The translations under genes were made by a program, and so were the position numbers. From the NCBI GenBank assembly GCA_030447505.1, contig JAUJOT010000005.1:112293-176292 (forward strand): a DNA stretch of 64,000 bases, read 5' to 3'. Position 1 is the stretch's first letter. Every line of letters starts with the position of its first letter. The notes below the pieces were generated by a model, which did no database searches, was not told the origin of the DNA, and saw only the letters and a program-made list of their open reading frames with translations. Below, in pieces: positions 11,049-20,189 of the stretch. This DNA comes from Solirubrobacteraceae bacterium. GTDB lineage: Bacteria > Actinomycetota > Thermoleophilia > Solirubrobacterales > Solirubrobacteraceae.

Positions 11049-11786
11049 TCATACGAGACGGCCTCGGGGCTTGAGGATCGCGATCCGGTCGACGGGCTCG
11101 AAGCCGAGTCGCGCCGCCAACGCGGTCGAGGCGACGTTGTCGTCCTCGGCACACCAGACCGGCTGCTTCCCAGCGGCGGCCATGTGCGCCGCGAGCGCGC
11201 GGAACGCCGCCGCGGCGTGACCCTGCCGTCGGTATCCCTCGAGCGTGTCGATGCCGACGTCCCACAGCGTCTCGGTGACGTCGCCCGCCGCGCACACCGC
11301 GACGACCGCGCCGTCGACGACGCGCAGCGCGATCGCCTCCGCGATCGCCGCGTAGAAGCGGATGTCACCGGCCTCCGGGACGCGCTCGAGCCAGCGCTCC
11401 TCGGGCGGTGCGCAGATGACGACGTCCGGGTCGCGGCCGGCGTCGTTCGTCGCGTGCCACGGCGCCAGCGGCGAGAACACGGTCGCGGTCGCCACCGTCC
11501 AGCCCGGCAGCGCCGCGCGCGCAGCGCGGATCGCGTCAGCCTGCACGACGAGCTCGAAGCGCTCCGGCGCCCCGGCGGCCAGTTCGCGCAAGAGCACCGG
11601 ATCGGCGCGCCCGACGAGGTAGCCCGCGGGCAGGGCGGGATCGAGCACGAGCGCGCCCGCGCCGTCCGCGGCCCGGCTGACGACCGCCTTGCCCGACAGC
11701 AGCAGCGAGCGCGCCTCGACCCAGGACGGCGCATCGGGCAGCGCCGCCGCGAGCGCGCCTGGGCTGGATGGCACGTTGCCGCTCAT
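11049..11786 (-). CDS. GNAT family N-acetyltransferase
   Basis: A 245-aa protein. The C-terminal half (about residues 140-235) has the GNAT acetyl-CoA core: a beta strand DVGIDTLEGYRRQGHA supplying motif A (R-R-Q-G-H-A) and NVASTALAARLGFEPVDR as motif B. The N-terminal half is less typical and may bind substrate, as in GNAT_acetyltran-type proteins. Substrate is unknown. The ATG at 11786 (MSGNVPSSPG) is chosen over in-frame ATGs farther upstream because the upstream extension is low-complexity and not conserved-looking. Confidence 0.75.
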   Translation of the reverse strand: MSGNVPSSPGALAAALPDAPSWVEARSLLLSGKAVVSRAADGAGALVLDPALPAGYLVGRADPVLLRELAAGAPERFELVVQADAIRAARAALPGWTVATATVFSPLAPWHATNDAGRDPDVVICAPPEERWLERVPEAGDIRFYAAIAEAIALRVVDGAVVAVCAAGDVTETLWDVGIDTLEGYRRQGHAAAAFRALAAHMAAAGKQPVWCAEDDNVASTALAARLGFEPVDRIAILKPRGRLV

Positions 11787-11889
11787 AGTTGGCGCAATCG
11801 GCGTGCATCGCGGACATAGATTGGCGGGTTGGGGGAGCAGAAATCGGCTGCTCATGCCCGTCAACACAACGACAGGAGCACCTGATCAC

Positions 11890-12006
11890 ATGGTCACACC
11901 CTTGAAGCTCTTTCTGGCGATCATCGCGGGCGTGCTGATGCTGGCCTTTATCCTCGGCATGGCCTTCCTGCCGGACAACACGCACAACTACTACGACCTG
12001 TTCTAG
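11890..12006 (+). CDS. 38-residue single-helix membrane microprotein
   Basis: The reading frame encodes a 38-aa peptide with one clear transmembrane helix (about residues 4-26, rich in Leu, Ile, Ala, Phe) and a polar tail ending NTHNYYDLF. AGGAG at 11874-11878 lies 11 nt before ATG 11890; another ATG at 11854 would add 12 residues. The stop TAG overlaps a possible GTG of the next gene. Function is unknown, and its reality rests on the ribosome binding site and membrane composition. Confidence 0.5.
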   Translation: MVTPLKLFLAIIAGVLMLAFILGMAFLPDNTHNYYDLF

Positions 12007-12041
12007 TGGTGGCGCGCGCCCCATGCGCGAGCATCGGGCGC

Positions 12042-13538
12042 GTGAACGCTGGGTCCGACATCCCCTGGTGGCGTGACGCCGTCGTCTACCAGGTCTATCC
12101 GCGCGCCTTTCAGGATTCCGACGGCGACGGCGAGGGCGACCTGCGCGGGGTCGCCGCGCGCCTGGACCACGTCCGCGACCTCGGTTGCGACGCCGTCTGG
12201 CTGTCGCCCGTCTACCCGTCGCCGATGGCCGACGGCGGCTACGACGTCGCCGACTACGAGGACATCGACCCGCGCTTCGGGACGCTCGACGACGCCGGCG
12301 CGCTGATCGCCGCCGCCCACGAACGCGGGCTGAGGCTGCTGATGGACGTCGTGCCATGTCACACGTCGATCGAGCATCGCTGGTTTCGCGACGAGCCGGA
12401 GCGCTACGTCTGGGCCGACGGCGACGACCCGCCGAACAACTGGCTGTCCGCCTTCGGCGGCCAGGCGTGGTCGAAGGACTCGCAGACGGGCCGCTGGTAC
12501 CTGCACTCGTTCTATCCCGAGCAGCCCGATCTGGACTGGCGCCGCGCCGACGTCCGCGCTGCGGTGGGAGCATCGCTGCGCTTCTGGCTGCAGCGCGGCG
12601 TCGACGGCTTTCGGCTCGACGCGATCGACCGGCTGCTGAAGGACCCAGAGCTGCGCGACGACCCGCCCGCAAGCGCGCCGCCACCGCTGCCCGAGCTCGG
12701 CGAGGCGGGCACGCTCGAGCACGTCCACAGCCGCAACGCGCCGGACATCGGGATCGCGCTGGAGGCACTGCGCGATGCGGTCGGCGACGAGACGCTGCTC
12801 GTCGGCGAGGTCTACGTCCCGGCGTCGCAGCTTGCCCCGTACCTCGAACACGTCGACTGCGCCTTCGCCTTTGAGCTGCTGCACGCGCCGTGGCGCGCCG
12901 CGGCCTGTCGCGCCGCGATCGCCGCGGCGCTCGATCCCGCCGGCGCGGCGGGGCGGATCGCGTGGGTACTCTCGAACCACGACTTCCCGCGCCTGCCCGA
13001 CCGCGTCGGCGCGCGCAACGCGCGCGCCGCGGCGCTGCTCGCGCTGACGCTGCCGGGCGCGGTCTTCGTCTATCAGGGGGACGAGATCGGGATGGCCGAC
13101 GGCCCCGGGGGCGACCCGCCGCACGACCGCGCCGGCCGTGACCGCCACCGCCACCCGATGCGCTGGGACGACGAGGCGCCGCACGGCGGCTTCACGTCGG
13201 CGCGAGCGACCCCATGGCTGCCGGCGATCGAGGTCGACGGCGGCGGCGTCGCGCAGCAGTCGGTCGACGCGGACTCGGTCCTGGGCCTCTACCGCGACCT
13301 GATCGCGGCGAGGCGCACGCTCGGCGCCGGGCTGACCTTCGTCGACGGCAGCGACGAGGGGGTGCTCGCCTACCGCCGCGGGGATCGTCACGTCGTCGCG
13401 ATCAACATGAGCGACGAGCCGCGTGCCGCGCCACCGGCGGGAAGGATCGTCCGCGCCACGCACTCCGCGCGTCATCCGCAAGGTTCAGCTGCGCCGGCAG
13501 AGCTTCAGCCCGGAGAGGCGTTTCTGGCGGGGATCTGA
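12042..13538 (+). CDS. GH13 alpha-glucosidase / oligo-1,6-glucosidase-like enzyme
   Basis: A 498-aa (beta/alpha)8 glycoside hydrolase starting PWWRDAVVYQVYPRAF. The catalytic nucleophile is Asp193 in GFRLDAIDRL, the acid/base Glu256 in LLVGEVYV, and the third Asp314 in SNHDFPR. Conserved region I reads DVVPCH (102-107), with Cys where family members nearly always have Asn. The enzyme likely hydrolyses short alpha-glucosides, perhaps maltose or trehalose-derived; specificity cannot be read. The start is uncertain: GTG 12042 fits the family N-terminus, while GTG 12006 abuts the previous stop. No signal peptide is present, so it is cytoplasmic. Confidence 0.85.
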   Translation: MNAGSDIPWWRDAVVYQVYPRAFQDSDGDGEGDLRGVAARLDHVRDLGCDAVWLSPVYPSPMADGGYDVADYEDIDPRFGTLDDAGALIAAAHERGLRLLMDVVPCHTSIEHRWFRDEPERYVWADGDDPPNNWLSAFGGQAWSKDSQTGRWYLHSFYPEQPDLDWRRADVRAAVGASLRFWLQRGVDGFRLDAIDRLLKDPELRDDPPASAPPPLPELGEAGTLEHVHSRNAPDIGIALEALRDAVGDETLLVGEVYVPASQLAPYLEHVDCAFAFELLHAPWRAAACRAAIAAALDPAGAAGRIAWVLSNHDFPRLPDRVGARNARAAALLALTLPGAVFVYQGDEIGMADGPGGDPPHDRAGRDRHRHPMRWDDEAPHGGFTSARATPWLPAIEVDGGGVAQQSVDADSVLGLYRDLIAARRTLGAGLTFVDGSDEGVLAYRRGDRHVVAINMSDEPRAAPPAGRIVRATHSARHPQGSAAPAELQPGEAFLAGI

Positions 13539-13623
13539 CAAATCTCTGGACGAACTGCTTGGCGGTGATCGACGCCCGAGGTTTCGGGCACAACGTTTCT
13601 TCCGGCCCACTAGGGTTGGCGCG

Positions 13624-14280
13624 ATGCGGATCGGCGTCCTTGGCACCGGCAACGTCGGGCGAACGCTCGCCAGCGGTCTTCTGCGCAACGGCCACGAGGT
13701 GCGGCTCGGCTCGCGGACCGCCGGCAACGAGGCGGCCGTCGCGTGGGCGGCCGAGGTGGGCGGTCCCGCGAGCGAGGGCACGTTCGCCGACGCGGCCGGC
13801 TTCGGTGAGCTCGTCGTCAACGCGACGGCCGGCGCGGCGTCGCTTGACGCGCTGAACCTCGCCGGCGCCGAGCAGCTCGCGGGCAAGGTGCTCGTCGACG
13901 TATCGAACCCGCTGGACTTCTCGCACGGCATGCCGCCGACCCTGACCGTCTGCAACGACGACAGCCTCGGCGAGCAGATCCAGCGCGCGTTCGCCGACCT
14001 GCGCGTGGTGAAGACGCTCAACACCGTCACGGCGGCCGTCATGGTCGAGCCGAGGCTCGTTGCCGGCACCCACACGATCTTCGTCGCCGGCGACGACGCG
14101 GCGGCAAAGGCGCAGGCGAGTGATCTGCTGAAGGAGTTCGGCTGGCCCGCCGAGTCGATCCTCGACCTCGGCGACATCGGCGCCGCCCGCGGGATGGAGA
14201 TGTACCTGCCGCTGTGGCTGCGGCTGTACGGCGCGAAGCAGACCGCCGTGCTGAACATCGAGGTCCACGCCGGGGCGTGA
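13624..14280 (+). CDS. NAD(P)-binding reductase, F420-dependent NADP reductase (Fno)-like
   Basis: A 218-aa protein with an N-terminal Rossmann motif MRIGVLGTGNVGRTLASGL and GSR at the end of strand 2 (an NADP-phosphate binding pattern), then VDVSNPLDF, VKTLNTVTAAVM and IGAARGMEMYLPLWLRLYG, the pattern of the NADPH:F420 reductase/YrrP-like family. Electron transfer between NADPH and coenzyme F420 is possible because actinobacteria commonly make F420, but some relatives use other substrates. TAGGGT lies 7 nt before the ATG, so the message is probably leaderless. Confidence 0.75.
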   Translation: MRIGVLGTGNVGRTLASGLLRNGHEVRLGSRTAGNEAAVAWAAEVGGPASEGTFADAAGFGELVVNATAGAASLDALNLAGAEQLAGKVLVDVSNPLDFSHGMPPTLTVCNDDSLGEQIQRAFADLRVVKTLNTVTAAVMVEPRLVAGTHTIFVAGDDAAAKAQASDLLKEFGWPAESILDLGDIGAARGMEMYLPLWLRLYGAKQTAVLNIEVHAGA

Positions 14281-14314
14281 CCCGGCGAGCAACGCAAGTT
14301 CGATCATGCCCTGC

Positions 14315-14335
14315 CGGCGGCGCTGCGCGCCGCCG
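14315..14335. terminator. 9-bp hairpin between convergent genes
   Basis: CGGCGGCGC, loop TGC, GCGCCGCCG: a perfect 9-bp stem between the reductase stop and the anti-sigma stop. It may end transcription in both directions; there is no long T-run. Confidence 0.5.
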
Positions 14336-14337
14336 TC

Positions 14338-14601
14338 TCACGCCTCCGATCCGCCGACCGGAGGCCGTGGCTGGGCGGCGGCGACGTACGCCAGCAGGCT
14401 CTCGTAATCGTGCCCGCACGCAGGGCAGCCGAGCAGGTGCGCGCGCATGCCTGGGACGGCGCCGTCGGGATCGCGCTCGGCGAGCGTCAGGTCGACGTAC
14501 CGATCGAGCTGCTCGAAGCACTCCTCGCAGGTCAACTCGGGCCCGACCGGTCCGAGCAGCGCTCCGATCAGCCTCTGACGTTCGGCCCGCGCGTTGCTCA
14601 T
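14338..14601 (-). CDS. zinc-finger anti-sigma factor-like protein
   Basis: An 87-aa soluble protein with the ZAS-type pattern CEECFEQLDRYVDLTL ... MRAHLLGCPACGHDYESL: two Cys pairs and a His in the order used by zinc anti-sigma factors of ECF sigma factors. No transmembrane helix follows, so it would be cytoplasmic. Its ATG overlaps the stop of the upstream sigma gene (ATGA), indicating coupled translation. It probably binds and restrains the sigma factor encoded next to it; the signal sensed is unknown. Confidence 0.75.
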   Translation of the reverse strand: MSNARAERQRLIGALLGPVGPELTCEECFEQLDRYVDLTLAERDPDGAVPGMRAHLLGCPACGHDYESLLAYVAAAQPRPPVGGSEA

Positions 14602-15263
14602 CGCTTGTCCTCCCGGTCGCTGTGCGCGACGTCGAAGCCCTGCACGGCAAGTACTTTGCGCAGTTTCCTGCGCGCGTCGTGCAGCGTCTTGTACAGCGCG
14701 CCGCGTGTCGTGTTCAGCCGCTCGGCGAGGACGTCGATCGGGACGCCGTTGAGCGTGATCGCGACGAGCACTTCGCGCTGGTGGGCGCTCAGGTGCTCGT
14801 CGATCGCGGTTCGCAGCGCGGCCAGCAGCTCGCTCTCGGCGAGGTGATCGTCGGGCGACAGCGCGCGCGAGGCGATCTGTGGCCAGGCGTCGGGCTCCAG
14901 CGGCAGCTCGCGGTCCTGCCAGGCGCGGCGGCGCAGCTTCACGGCCGCCTCGTAGAGCGCGAACTTGTAGGCCCAGGTCGTAAAGCGGCTCTCGCCGCGA
15001 AACTGACCGAGCTTGCTCAGCACCGCGACAAGTGCGTCGTCTGCCGCCTGCTGGGCGAGATCATCGTGGTCGCCGCCGCGCAGGTACGCCAGCTTGTGCA
15101 GCCCCCGCGAGACCTCGAAGCGCGCAGCGCGCAGGAGCAGCTCGTGCAGCCTGCCGACGGCTTCGTCGTGCGCCCGTCCGGTCGCCGTCAGCTCTTGGAG
15201 CCAGCGCCTGGAATCGGCGTCCAGCGTCGCGGCGGCGTCCACCCTGACGTGCTTGGAGGCCAC
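14598..15263 (-). CDS. ECF-like RNA polymerase sigma factor
   Basis: A 221-aa protein with sigma region 2 (about residues 40-110: DDLAQQAADDALVAVLSKLGQFRGESRFTTWAYKFA split over two helices) and region 4 (about 145-205: LSAHQREVLVAITLNGVPIDVLAERLNTTRGALYKTLHDARRKLR). It should direct polymerase to a dedicated promoter set, controlled by the overlapping anti-sigma gene. GTG 15263 is chosen because TACGGT lies 7 nt upstream; the longer upstream frame has no sigma similarity. Confidence 0.8.
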   Translation of the reverse strand: MASKHVRVDAAATLDADSRRWLQELTATGRAHDEAVGRLHELLLRAARFEVSRGLHKLAYLRGGDHDDLAQQAADDALVAVLSKLGQFRGESRFTTWAYKFALYEAAVKLRRRAWQDRELPLEPDAWPQIASRALSPDDHLAESELLAALRTAIDEHLSAHQREVLVAITLNGVPIDVLAERLNTTRGALYKTLHDARRKLRKVLAVQGFDVAHSDREDKR

Positions 15264-15270
15264 GTGCCTG

Positions 15271-15276
15271 ACCGTA
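15271..15276 (-). promoter_or_regulatory. -10 box of the sigma factor gene
   Basis: On the minus strand TACGGT ends 7 nt before GTG 15263. CTGACA at 15296-15291 could be a -35, although the 14-nt spacer is short. Confidence 0.4.
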
Positions 15277-15627
15277 TCAGCGCCCGGCGCTGTCAGCACC
15301 GCAGCACGTGCGCGTCGATCGGCGCAACCCTCCGCGCGCCAGGCGACGGCGCGCAGGACCGCTCTGCTGCAAGAGACGACGCGATCGGATCGATTCGCTT
15401 GTGCTGCGTCAGCCGGCCGGCACGCGCTGCGTCCAAACCGACGACGAACACCGACGGCGAGCGCCATCTCCGCCGGCGGCTGGGAGCGTGTCTGTGTCTG
15501 CCCCATCAAGTCATGAGTGTCGACAGGCGCGGATTTCTTACCTCCGCCGCGACGTCTCAACGCGTCACGAGCGACAGGAGCTCCTGGCCTGTGCGGGCGT
15601 CGTCGGGCAGCAGTCCGTCGACGCGCG
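15277..15627. other. 351-bp stretch without a supported gene
   Basis: This lies between the CoxG-like stop and the sigma -10 box. The sigma reading frame stays open through it but encodes Arg/Ala-rich sequence with no family match. It probably holds only the sigma promoter and the 3' end of the CoxG-like transcript. Confidence 0.5.
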
Positions 15628-16053
15628 CTACGCGTCGCGGACGTTTGCCGAGAAGGACTTGACGAGTGTGGTGAGGACGTTGACGATCACTCCCTCGCCC
15701 ATCCCAGCCGCCTTGCCGCCGACGTTCGCGATCGCGTCGATCGTGCCCTCGCCGTCGGCGAGTGAGATCGTGATGTCGCCCGTCGCATAGCTGTGGCCAA
15801 GCGTCTCAAGCGTGTCGGCTTTGATCTTGACCGTGCGGCTGCCGGCGTCGGCGGACTCGATCTTGACCGGGCCCGTGAACGTCATGCCCATCGCCCCCAT
15901 CCTGACCTCGATCTCGGCCTTGACGGCGTGAGCGCTGTCGACGGACTTGACGCGAGCACCTGGCACGCACGGCACGAGCGTGTTGAGGTCGTTGATCACG
16001 CCCCAGGCGTGTTCGGCATCCGGCACTGCAAATGTCTCGTTCAGCGTAAGCAT
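15628..16053 (-). CDS. SRPBCC / CoxG family protein
   Basis: A 141-aa START-like lipid- or ligand-binding fold: it begins LNETFAVPDAEHAWGVINDLNTLVPCVPGA, with TGPVKIESAD and the glycine-rich end of the CoxG pattern (VGGKAAGMGEGVIVNVLTTLVKSF). CoxG helps mature or anchor CO dehydrogenase in Oligotropha, but no coxL/M/S genes are in the window, so another role for this family member is likely. GGGAGAG lies about 6 nt before the ATG on the minus strand, so this message does have a leader. Confidence 0.8.
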   Translation of the reverse strand: MLTLNETFAVPDAEHAWGVINDLNTLVPCVPGARVKSVDSAHAVKAEIEVRMGAMGMTFTGPVKIESADAGSRTVKIKADTLETLGHSYATGDITISLADGEGTIDAIANVGGKAAGMGEGVIVNVLTTLVKSFSANVRDA

Positions 16054-16252
16054 TCTGCGCTCTCCCTGGTACGGCCTCGACAGCGGGCCGACCGCACCGT
16101 CAGCCGACTCCTTCCCTCGAGATCACGTGCCTCGCCGCGAACTCGCTGCTCGCGGCTCGGCTCCTGAAGATCGGCGTCGCCGCGGGCGTCGGTCTTACGC
16201 CCGCTGCTCGAGGTTGGCGCCTTCGGACCAGTAGCGCTCTTCTACTCGATGC

Positions 16253-16660
16253 CTACGTCAGCGACGCGCAGACCACCAGCGCCACCGAGATCTGCACCGC
16301 CGCGGAGACGATCGACGCCGGGTGCAGCTTCTCGTGCTGGCAGATGACGCCGAGCTTGCCCGGTGTCAGCAGGTCCAACACGAAGAACCCGACGGCCTGT
16401 GCGCCGACGCCGACGGCGCCGTAGACGAGCGCGTCATCCAGGCCGTTCCAGCCGGCGCCGGTGAAGAAGATCGCAAACCACAGGATCAGCCCCAGCGACA
16501 CGAGCGTCGTCGCGGCCAGCACCGACGCGTTGAGGTTGCCGTCCATGACGAGCGCGCCGAGCTTTCCGGGCGTCAGCGCGTCGATGACGAAGAAGCCGGC
16601 CACGAGCACGACGAGGCCGACTCCCGAGTAGGCCAGCACCTGCCCGACGAGTTCAAGCAC
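16253..16660 (-). CDS. DUF350 membrane protein (YjfL-like)
   Basis: A 135-aa protein made of two similar halves, each with two membrane helices and the duplicated signature VIDALTPGKLGALV / VLDLLTPGKLGVIC, which is the DUF350 pattern. It is the third gene of a tight same-strand set: it starts 13 nt after the glutathionylspermidine-synthase-like stop. In E. coli the DUF350 protein YjfL is encoded beside YjfM (DUF1190) and YjfC (ATP-grasp ligase), the same partner set found here. Molecular function is unknown. Confidence 0.8.
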   Translation of the reverse strand: MLELVGQVLAYSGVGLVVLVAGFFVIDALTPGKLGALVMDGNLNASVLAATTLVSLGLILWFAIFFTGAGWNGLDDALVYGAVGVGAQAVGFFVLDLLTPGKLGVICQHEKLHPASIVSAAVQISVALVVCASLT

Positions 16661-16673
16661 GGTCGGTCACTCC

Positions 16674-17900
16674 CTAGGCGATCACGTGCGGAACGAACCG
16701 CGACGTGTTGGTGGTCAACAGCGCGTCGCTCTCGCGGATCCCGAGGCCGGCGGGCTCGACATCGACGGTCCAGACCCCGAGCACCGGGCGCGCCCCGCCG
16801 CCGTAGTCGCCGAGATCGGTGTACGCCTGCACGACGAAGCCCTCCTCGCCGTAGTCCTGGTCCGGTCCCTCCTCGACGACCTCGCCGTCGAGCACTATCG
16901 CGGCGTTGGCTCCCTCGCGCGCGAGCAGCGGCTTGCGGATGAGGTTCTTCAATCCGTCGGGCTGCTCGCCGTCGAACCACGCCGGCAGGATGTTGGGGCT
17001 CTCCGGAAAGAGGCGGTGGAGCACCGGCAGGATCCCCTTGTTGGACCACAGCATCTTCCAGATCGGCTCGATCCAGACGGTCTGCCCGGGACCCTCGCCC
17101 ATCTGCTCGAGCGCGTGCGTTCCGAAGTCCTCACGCACCATCCACTCCCACGGATAGAGCTTGAACGCGGTCCGCACCGGGTTGCCGGCGAGATCGACGA
17201 AGCCCTCGCCGTCGACGTACCCGAGGCTCTCGATCGTCATCAGCTCGCACATCAGGTTCGCCGCGCGCGCCGTCTCGGTCAGGTAGCCGATCGTCATGAA
17301 GTCCTCGCCCGAACGCTCGGCGCTCGTATGCAGCAGATGGAGCCGCTCGCCGGGCAGCCGCCCGGCCTGCGCCAGCTCGCGCCAGCGCGCGACGAGCATC
17401 TCGTGGAGCATGTTCCACTGGTCGACGCCCTCGCCGAAGACGTCGCGCGCCCAGTACCACTGCACGGCGGCCGACTCGAGCAGGCCGGTCGGCGTGTCGG
17501 CGTTGTACTCGAGCAGCTTCGGCACCCCGTCGTGGCCATAGGCGAAGTCAAAGCGCCCGTAGAGCATCGGCGGCTCGCTCTCCCAGGTCTCCTTGATGCG
17601 CGGTACGGCCCACCCCGGGATGCCCATCTGCGAGAAGAGGTTCTCCTCGATGATGTGGTCGCCGGCCTCGATCAGCATCTCGAGCATGAGCCGGGCGGTC
17701 GCCTCGATGTCGTAGACCTCGTCGCTCGTCAGCGAGTAGTAGGCGCTCTCGTGCCAGTAGGAGATCTCCTCGCCGTCGGGCAGCGGCGTCTTCCAGTAGA
17801 CGAGGCCCTGCTGCTCGATCGTCGCGGGCCAGCCCTGGCGGGGCTCGATGTCGTGGCGGTCCATCCTCAGCAGCGCGTCTTCGCCGACCTCACGCCTCAC
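16674..17900 (-). CDS. glutathionylspermidine-synthase family ATP-grasp ligase (YgiC/YjfC-like)
   Basis: A 408-aa protein matching the C-terminal ligase half of glutathionylspermidine synthase, without the amidase half. Visible signatures are YWHESAYYSLT, MLYGRFDFAYG, LLEYNADTPTGLLES, FKLYPWEWMVREDFG, the ATP-site region EPIWKMLWSNKGILPVL, and KPLLAREGANAA with the EEGFVVQAY segment. It should use ATP to form an amide bond between a peptide-like carboxylate and an amine; substrates are unknown for this branch. GTG 17900 overlaps the upstream stop (GTGA). Confidence 0.85.
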   Translation of the reverse strand: MRREVGEDALLRMDRHDIEPRQGWPATIEQQGLVYWKTPLPDGEEISYWHESAYYSLTSDEVYDIEATARLMLEMLIEAGDHIIEENLFSQMGIPGWAVPRIKETWESEPPMLYGRFDFAYGHDGVPKLLEYNADTPTGLLESAAVQWYWARDVFGEGVDQWNMLHEMLVARWRELAQAGRLPGERLHLLHTSAERSGEDFMTIGYLTETARAANLMCELMTIESLGYVDGEGFVDLAGNPVRTAFKLYPWEWMVREDFGTHALEQMGEGPGQTVWIEPIWKMLWSNKGILPVLHRLFPESPNILPAWFDGEQPDGLKNLIRKPLLAREGANAAIVLDGEVVEEGPDQDYGEEGFVVQAYTDLGDYGGGARPVLGVWTVDVEPAGLGIRESDALLTTNTSRFVPHVIA

Positions 17901-18289
17901 CCGCCGCCCGAGAAGCGGCCGCCGATCGTGCGCCCGGTGGGGCGCCCGACGCCACCGCTCCTCGCGCTCGAGCCAAAGCCACCGCGCCGCGCGAGCGCCG
18001 CCTTGTCGGTCGAGTTGATCCGCTCGCCCGGCCCGGCGATCGACCCGCGAGCGAGGCCGGGTGCGCCGAAGAACCAGAAGAAGCCGGGGTCGTTGCCGCG
18101 GTCACAGTGGGAGTTGTCGGTCACCCGATTGTTCTCGTCGACGCAGTACGCCGTCTCCTGCTCGCCACCACACCCGGAGAGAAACGCCGCCGCCAGCAGC
18201 GGCACGACCGCGAGCTGCACGCTCTTGCTGCGCCTCGAGCTCCGCTTCTCCCTGCGAACGCCGCCACCAACATCCGTGTCGCGAGTCAT
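17897..18289 (-). CDS. DUF1190/YgiB-like lipoprotein
   Basis: A 130-aa protein with a lipoprotein signal: basic start RREKRSSRRSKS, a hydrophobic stretch and lipobox LSGC (Cys about residue 40). The mature part contains TAYCVDENNRVTDNSHCD, a paired-Cys motif, and FFWFFGAP, followed by a Gly/Arg/Ser-rich tail with GGFGSSARSGG, the pattern of YgiB/YjfM proteins. Context supports this: it overlaps a YgiC/YjfC-like ligase and is followed by DUF350. It diverges from the leucine leader; a CACACT box 6 nt before the ATG may be its -10. Confidence 0.75.
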   Translation of the reverse strand: MTRDTDVGGGVRREKRSSRRSKSVQLAVVPLLAAAFLSGCGGEQETAYCVDENNRVTDNSHCDRGNDPGFFWFFGAPGLARGSIAGPGERINSTDKAALARRGGFGSSARSGGVGRPTGRTIGGRFSGGG

Positions 18290-18330
18290 GCGAGCAGTGT
18301 GCCCGCTTCGTGGCGTCGGTCAAGCATCGC

Positions 18331-18359
18331 TGGGCAAGCGTGGGCGCATGACCTACACT
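18331..18359 (+). promoter_or_regulatory. promoter of the leuA leader
   Basis: TGGGCA (18331-18336), a 17-nt spacer, and TACACT (18354-18359). The predicted start lies within a few bases of the leader ATG at 18369, so the leader ORF would be translated from a leaderless or almost leaderless mRNA. Confidence 0.6.
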
Positions 18360-18368
18360 TCTGCGCGC

Positions 18369-18416
18369 ATGACGCACGTGCTCGCGCTGTCTGAGCTTCT
18401 CCTGCTCCCCCGATAG
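18369..18416 (+). CDS. leuL: leucine-rich leader peptide of leuA
   Basis: A 15-residue ORF, MTHVLALSELLLLPR, with six leucines, four of them consecutive codons (CTT CTC CTG CTC). It lies 87 nt before leuA, has no Shine-Dalgarno, and follows a TACACT box by 9 nt. Such leaders sense charged leucyl-tRNA by ribosome stalling at the Leu run. An in-frame ATG at 18348 would give a longer version but would lie upstream of the predicted start of transcription. The stop codon is inside a strong hairpin. Confidence 0.75.
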   Translation: MTHVLALSELLLLPR

Positions 18417-18423
18417 GGGGAGC
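18404..18423 (+). promoter_or_regulatory. attenuator hairpin over the leader stop codon
   Basis: GCTCCCCC (18404-18411), loop GATA, GGGGGAGC (18416-18423): a perfect 8-bp stem containing the end of the Leu run and the TAG stop. No U-tract follows, so simple intrinsic termination is doubtful. GCTCCC in the 5' arm can alternatively pair with GGGAGC (18488-18493), which includes the leuA Shine-Dalgarno, suggesting translational control. A second stem, GCGGC/GCCGC at 18434-18449, lies between. Confidence 0.6.
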
Positions 18424-18503
18424 TGTCTGCGTGGCGGCCGCACTGCCGCAAACCGACTGAGAAGCAGCACAGCACGAGCCTCAACGAGGGAGCACCACAC
18501 GTC

Positions 18504-20099
<1,596 letters not shown>

Positions 20100-20121
20100 G
20101 CGGATGCTCGCGGCGCGGGCT

Positions 20122-20177
20122 GGCCGGGTTGCTCGGCGGCGGTGCGGTTCTTCGCGTGCACGCCGCGGCACCCGGCC
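20122..20177. terminator. large hairpin between leuA and the small membrane gene
   Basis: GGCCGGGT (20122-20129) pairs with ACCCGGCC (20170-20177), and an inner GCGGCG (20136-20141) pairs with CGCCGC (20161-20166). It sits between convergent stops and could serve both strands. Confidence 0.45.
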
Positions 20178-20189
20178 CGCCGGCCGCGC

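Noticed and set aside
14598..14650. Plus-strand reading frames opposite the sigma and anti-sigma genes
   Set aside because: Shadow frames; the minus-strand pair has clear domains and an ATGA overlap.
15264..15560. N-terminal extension of the sigma factor
   Set aside because: The extra 99 codons have no sigma similarity, and a -10 box lies 7 nt before GTG 15263.
18404..18423. Simple intrinsic terminator at the leuA leader
   Set aside because: The stem is strong but followed by TGTCTGCG, not a T-run; called a regulatory hairpin instead.
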